A stretch of DNA of 46,131 nucleotides, taken from assembly GCA_016711405.1 (NCBI GenBank), contig JADJSZ010000066.1, positions 1 to 46,131 on the forward strand. Direction: 5' to 3'. The position numbers were made by a program, and so were the translations under genes. The notes below the pieces were generated by a model, which was not told the DNA's origin, did not search any database, and worked only from the letters and a program-made list of their open reading frames with translations. Source of the stretch: Candidatus Hadersleviella danica (GTDB taxonomy: Bacteria; Chloroflexota; Anaerolineae; Promineifilales; Promineifilaceae). Shown here piece after piece: positions 43,647 through 46,131 of the stretch (position 1 is its first letter; each line of letters starts with the position of its first letter).

Positions 43647-43994
43647 AGCACGGCGACAAGGGAGGCAGAGGAGCGGAGGGGTAGGGGAGCAGGGGAGAGA
43701 GGGGCGGGGGGGCGGCGTGAAAGGCAAGCGAAGAACGCAAAACCTTGTCTCGCCGCCCGCTCGCCCAGAGACGGAGCAAACCCAACATGCGAGAACAAAT
43801 AGAAACCCATCAACCCGCCGTTGCAATTTGGCGTAATGGCACGGCCGCCCCCTTCGGCGAGCGGGCGGCGAGAAAAATTAGAATGGTTTGCATTTCCCCC
43901 TTACGCCGCCCTCCCGCCCCTACGGTGTGCCGTGGCGGGATTCGGTTGTAGGGCGGCAGAAGGGGTTTGCAACATTTCCAAATGAGAACGGGTG

Positions 43995-44003
43995 TGCTAT
44001 TAT
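43995..44003 (+). promoter_or_regulatory. Possible extended -10 (TGCTATTAT) of the hydrolase gene
   Basis: TG at 43995-43996 and TATTAT at 43998-44003, no good -35. The predicted start is about 35 bp before the ATG at 44047. Confidence 0.35.
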
Positions 44004-44046
44004 TTGGGTTGCAACAATGATGAATTCGTTAGCAGGAGAGAAAAAC

Positions 44047-44697
44047 ATGACTGTGATTCAGTTTAACGTAGGTGAAACAGTGCGGGAGGGGTATTTAGCC
44101 GTTCCACCGAGCGGCCGAGGCGCGGGCGTGTTATTCCTGCACGCTTGGTGGGGTCTCACCGACACTTTTAAGCATCTCTGCGATAAATTAGCCGCTGAAG
44201 GCTTTGTCACCTTTGCCCCAGACTTGCACCACGGCCGAGTAGCCACGACCATCCCCGAAGCGACCCACTTGATAGAGACGCAAGACTTCCCTGCCGTGAA
44301 GGCCACGGCCGAAGCCGCCATGCACCTGCTCCAAGGCCATGCGGCCGTGACCAGCGACAAGCTGAAAGCCATTGGCTTCTCGATGGGAGCAGGCTATGCC
44401 CTTGTGCTAGACGGAAGCCACCCTGAGGCGTTTGACAAAATTGTGTTGTTTTATGGCGGAAGCGAAGGGGATTTGTCCGCCAGCAAAGCGCAGTTTCAGG
44501 GGCACTTTGGGACGAACGACGAATGGGAACCGCTGGAATACGTGGAGAAGATGGCCGCGCCCCATGTGGAGTTGCATCTTTATCCTGAGGTCCAGCATTG
44601 GTTTTTGGAAGAGAATCAGGTGGGTTATTATGATGTGCATGCGGCCGAATTGGCATGGGAACGCACGATTAATTTTCTGAAAGGCCGCACCAATTAG
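44047..44697 (+). CDS. Dienelactone hydrolase family protein
   Basis: 216 residues, alpha/beta hydrolase. The ATG at 44047 follows AGGAGA by 7 bp. GVLFLHAWWGLTDTFKHLCD is the oxyanion strand and APDLHHGR the second motif. The nucleophile elbow is GFSMGAGYAL with Ser where classic dienelactone hydrolase has Cys. The acid is in GTNDEWEPL and the His in EVQHWFLEEN. Cytosolic; the substrate is probably a small ester or lactone and cannot be told from sequence. Confidence 0.88.
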   Translation: MTVIQFNVGETVREGYLAVPPSGRGAGVLFLHAWWGLTDTFKHLCDKLAAEGFVTFAPDLHHGRVATTIPEATHLIETQDFPAVKATAEAAMHLLQGHAAVTSDKLKAIGFSMGAGYALVLDGSHPEAFDKIVLFYGGSEGDLSASKAQFQGHFGTNDEWEPLEYVEKMAAPHVELHLYPEVQHWFLEENQVGYYDVHAAELAWERTINFLKGRTN

Positions 44698-44706
44698 CCC
44701 TAGCTA

Positions 44707-44732
44707 GGTGGAGCGGTCGGAGACCATCTACC
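44707..44732. repeat. GGTGGAGCGGTC palindrome, copy 3
   Basis: GGTGGAGCGGTCGGAGACCA then TCTACC, downstream of the hydrolase gene. Confidence 0.7.
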
Positions 44733-44751
44733 ACAAATACGCAAGGCAGAT

Positions 44752-44781
44752 TGTAGGGGCAACCCTTGTGGTTGCCCTAAA
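44752..44781. repeat. 30-bp TGTAGGGGCAACC palindromic repeat, copy 1
   Basis: TGTAGGGGCAACCCTTGTGG followed by TTGCCCTAAA; inner GGGCAACC / GGTTGCCC stem. Identical to 45465-45494. A weaker AAGGCCTACC half follows at about 44811. Confidence 0.85.
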
Positions 44782-44875
44782 TGTTGGTTGACTTATTTTA
44801 AGGGTAGACAAGGCCTACCACCAAGTAAAGTTGAGATGAAACACGCTTTTGGTAATTTGTAGGAGGACAAAGCGC

Positions 44876-45436
44876 ATGAAAACCCAGTATTACACGGCCA
44901 GCAGTTTGGATGGCTTCATTGCCGATGCCAATCACTCATTGGAATGGTTGTTCCAGCTTGGGGAAGTGGAAAACACCAGCTACCCGCAATTTATTAGCGA
45001 GGTGGGAGCCATTGCGATGGGTTCTAGCACCTATGAATGGCTCTTAAAGCACGAAATCTACGCCAACGAGGCGGAGCCAAAAGCATGGATGTATGCTCAA
45101 CCCGTGTGGGTCTTCTCTTCGCGGGAATTACGCAAGGTGGAAGGGGCAAACATTCAGTTTGTGCGGGGGGATGTACGGCCGATTCACGCCGCGATGCGTT
45201 CAGCGGCGGGGGAGCAAAACATTTGGATTGTGGGGGGTGGCGATTTGGCGGGGCAGTTTTGGGATGCGGGCTTGTTGGATGAATTGATTATCACCATAGC
45301 GTCGGTGACGCTGGGGAGCGGTGCGCCGTTGCTCCCCCGTGCAATTACCAAGCCTGCCTTGCGGCTCATCTCTTGCGCCACCTTTGGCGAGGTATTTGCA
45401 GAGTTGCGCTATGAGGTTGTGAAGGCTCCACACTAG
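44876..45436 (+). CDS. Dihydrofolate reductase / RibD C-terminal family reductase
   Basis: 186 residues. The ATG at 44876 follows AGGAGGAC by 7 bp. QYYTASSLDGFIADANHSLEWL is the typical opening of the family, with AIAMGSSTYEWLL and IWIVGGGDLAGQFWDAGLLDEL as the NADPH-binding strand. Such single-domain enzymes are stand-alone NADPH reductases of unknown substrate, not essential folate enzymes. It stands alone between repeat elements. Confidence 0.9.
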   Translation: MKTQYYTASSLDGFIADANHSLEWLFQLGEVENTSYPQFISEVGAIAMGSSTYEWLLKHEIYANEAEPKAWMYAQPVWVFSSRELRKVEGANIQFVRGDVRPIHAAMRSAAGEQNIWIVGGGDLAGQFWDAGLLDELIITIASVTLGSGAPLLPRAITKPALRLISCATFGEVFAELRYEVVKAPH

Positions 45437-45459
45437 GCGGGGCGACGGCCGAGGAGGAT
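45435..45459. repeat. 25-bp direct repeat, left copy
   Basis: AGGCGGGGCGACGGCCGAGG then AGGAT, starting inside the stop codon of the reductase gene. Matches 45539-45563 with one mismatch. Confidence 0.85.
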
Positions 45460-45464
45460 GAGGC

Positions 45465-45494
45465 TGTAGGGGCAACCCTTGTGGTTGCCCTAAA
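45465..45494. repeat. 30-bp TGTAGGGGCAACC palindromic repeat, copy 2
   Basis: Identical to 44752-44781. It continues into AGGCACAAGGCCTACCCCTA (about 45501-45520), and the whole lies between the two 25-bp direct repeats. Confidence 0.85.
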
Positions 45495-45536
45495 GAGGGT
45501 AGGCACAAGGCCTACCCCTACGACGGCTATTTAGGG

Positions 45537-45734
45537 TCAGGCGGGGCGACGGCCGAGGGGGATTAACGTCAACCCCAACACAAAGAGGGGAATGCCAACC
45601 TGTAAGGCCAACAATTGGGTGGGGCCGATACCTGTATAGTTGGTGGTGCGAAACAGATCAAGCAAAAAGGGGCCGAGCGCAAGGGCGAGACCCACGGCTG
45701 AAAAGCCATAGCCGAGTTGTCGTTTGGTTATCAT
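45537..45734 (-). CDS. Small two-span membrane protein of unknown function
   Basis: 65 residues from the ATG at 45734: MITKRQLGYGFSAVGLALALG opens the first hydrophobic helix and LLALQVGIPLFVLGLTLIPL forms the second, with a basic tail GRRPA. The tail codons lie in the right copy of the 25-bp direct repeat. It starts 15 bp after the restriction gene's stop, so it may be co-transcribed with it. No family recognised. Confidence 0.6.
   Translation of the reverse strand: MITKRQLGYGFSAVGLALALGPFLLDLFRTTNYTGIGPTQLLALQVGIPLFVLGLTLIPLGRRPA
45539..45563. repeat. 25-bp direct repeat, right copy
   Basis: AGGCGGGGCGACGGCCGAGG then GGGAT; encodes the C-terminus of the small membrane protein, so this is probably the ancestral copy. 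Confidence 0.85.
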
Positions 45735-45748
45735 AGTTGGTTTGGTTG

Positions 45749-46131
45749 CTAAACCTCGCTGGCGGAGGTAGCCACAGTAAAATCCACTCCTAAGGCGGCA
45801 AAGTGCTGTTGGCCACAACGCACTTTATCCGCTTCTGTGGTGCGGAGCTGGAGGAAATTGTGCGTGCCCTTTGTCTCGCGCACCAGATAGAGCGTTTTGT
45901 CCCCTTCTTTGACCACCGCCCAATCGGGATTATAGCCACCGAGAGGAGTCTCCACCTTGAACCACGCGGGCAATTTGACAAACAGCTTGATATCTTCACG
46001 CTGGTCTAGCTGGCGGGCAAACTCCCGCTCCACTTCGGAATCATAGGTGATGTAAGTATAGATTGATTTGCGAACCTGCACGGCCGTGAGGTAATTCACC
46101 AACTCCTCGCTTTGGAACAGCCGCATTTCCC
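45749..46131 (-). CDS. Type III restriction enzyme Res subunit, C-terminal part (runs off right edge)
   Basis: The frame is open to the right edge; about 127 residues are visible. YITYDSEVEREFARQLDQRE, VKLPAWFKVETPLGGYNPDW and LYLVRETKGTHN are the conserved C-terminal nuclease block of Res subunits, with the PD-(D/E)xK residues Asp (PDW), Glu and Lys (ETK). The helicase part should lie to the right. Such enzymes cut DNA together with a Mod methyltransferase, which is not visible here. CGGCCG occurs at 46080, so it is core-like in that respect. Confidence 0.85.
   Translation of the reverse strand, partial: EMRLFQSEELVNYLTAVQVRKSIYTYITYDSEVEREFARQLDQREDIKLFVKLPAWFKVETPLGGYNPDWAVVKEGDKTLYLVRETKGTHNFLQLRTTEADKVRCGQQHFAALGVDFTVATSASEV

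Larger units (their letters stand above)
43401..43997. repeat. Cluster of palindromic REP-like elements
   Basis: No supported gene. It holds two copies of a GGCGGCG..GAACGAAGAACGC..CGCCGCC palindrome (about 43461-43520 and 43711-43772) and a third half-copy near 43856-43873. GGAGGGGCAGGGG words surround them. Two copies of the GGAGCGGTC palindrome are listed separately. Short open frames here are composition artefacts. Confidence 0.6.

Noticed and set aside
43375..43997. Several 60-140-codon frames after ileS
   Set aside because: They translate palindromic and G-rich repeat words into Arg/Pro/Ser-rich text.

Overview
The window looks like a chromosomal fragment of a GC-rich, non-pathogenic Chloroflexota bacterium, probably Anaerolineae/Ardenticatenia-like. 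This is inferred from the set of family types and the intergenic style, not from a marker gene. It carries about 33 protein genes or gene remnants, one T-box riboswitch, a probable Pho promoter, two candidate structured RNAs and no rRNA, tRNA, CRISPR array or recognisable transposase.

Layout: 1-2.0 kb is a broken secreted beta-helix adhesin-like gene (-). 2.3-3.9 kb is a structured leader RNA and a response-regulator/histidine-kinase fusion (+). 4.3-5.5 kb is an AT-rich, frameshifted TolB-like remnant. 5.8-10.7 kb encodes a 1646-residue receptor-like protein with a signal peptide, FG-GAP propeller, one membrane segment and a cytosolic STAND/AAA-type ATPase. 11.0-14.8 kb is an AT-rich island holding a Hachiman-type antiphage locus: an intact HamA (DUF1837 nuclease) and a HamB helicase broken by about ten frame changes. 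14.9-19.7 kb holds an AAA ATPase fused to a winged-helix DNA-binding domain, a UvrD-like helicase, a small unknown gene and phoU. phoU lies behind a four-repeat Pho box and a leader terminator. 20.0-20.7 kb is a HigBA-type toxin-antitoxin pair, and 20.7-22.0 kb a broken polytopic membrane protein.

22.1-26.5 kb (+) is a lipid-flavoured run: small gene, App1-like phosphatidate phosphatase, phosphodiesterase, CDP-alcohol phosphatidyltransferase and Lgt. 26.9-29.4 kb is an ABC exporter whose permease is fused to a SpoIIM domain. 29.5-31.7 kb (-) is psd-pssA-DUF374 acyltransferase, a phosphatidylethanolamine branch. 31.9-35.2 kb has a membrane-anchored Ig-like surface protein and two GT2 glycosyltransferases. 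A sensor kinase is divergent at 35.3-37.5 kb. From 37.65 kb a consensus promoter and an isoleucine-type T-box control DUF2834, an AlaX-like editing protein, an unknown gene and ileS. The end holds a dienelactone hydrolase, a RibD/DHFR-like reductase, a small membrane protein and the C-terminus of a type III restriction enzyme running off the right edge.

Two genome-scale patterns stand out. First, the palindrome CGGCCG (often ACGGCCGT) is strongly over-represented in the core genes and absent from the AT-rich islands. Second, many intergenic spacers are built from short tandem 7- or 8-bp units, commonly about four units, a spacer, then about four inverted units. Unit sequences differ from site to site, and the arrays often run into the ends of neighbouring genes. 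This is the strongest candidate in the window for something undescribed. Single-base frame changes cluster in accessory regions; some may be assembly errors.
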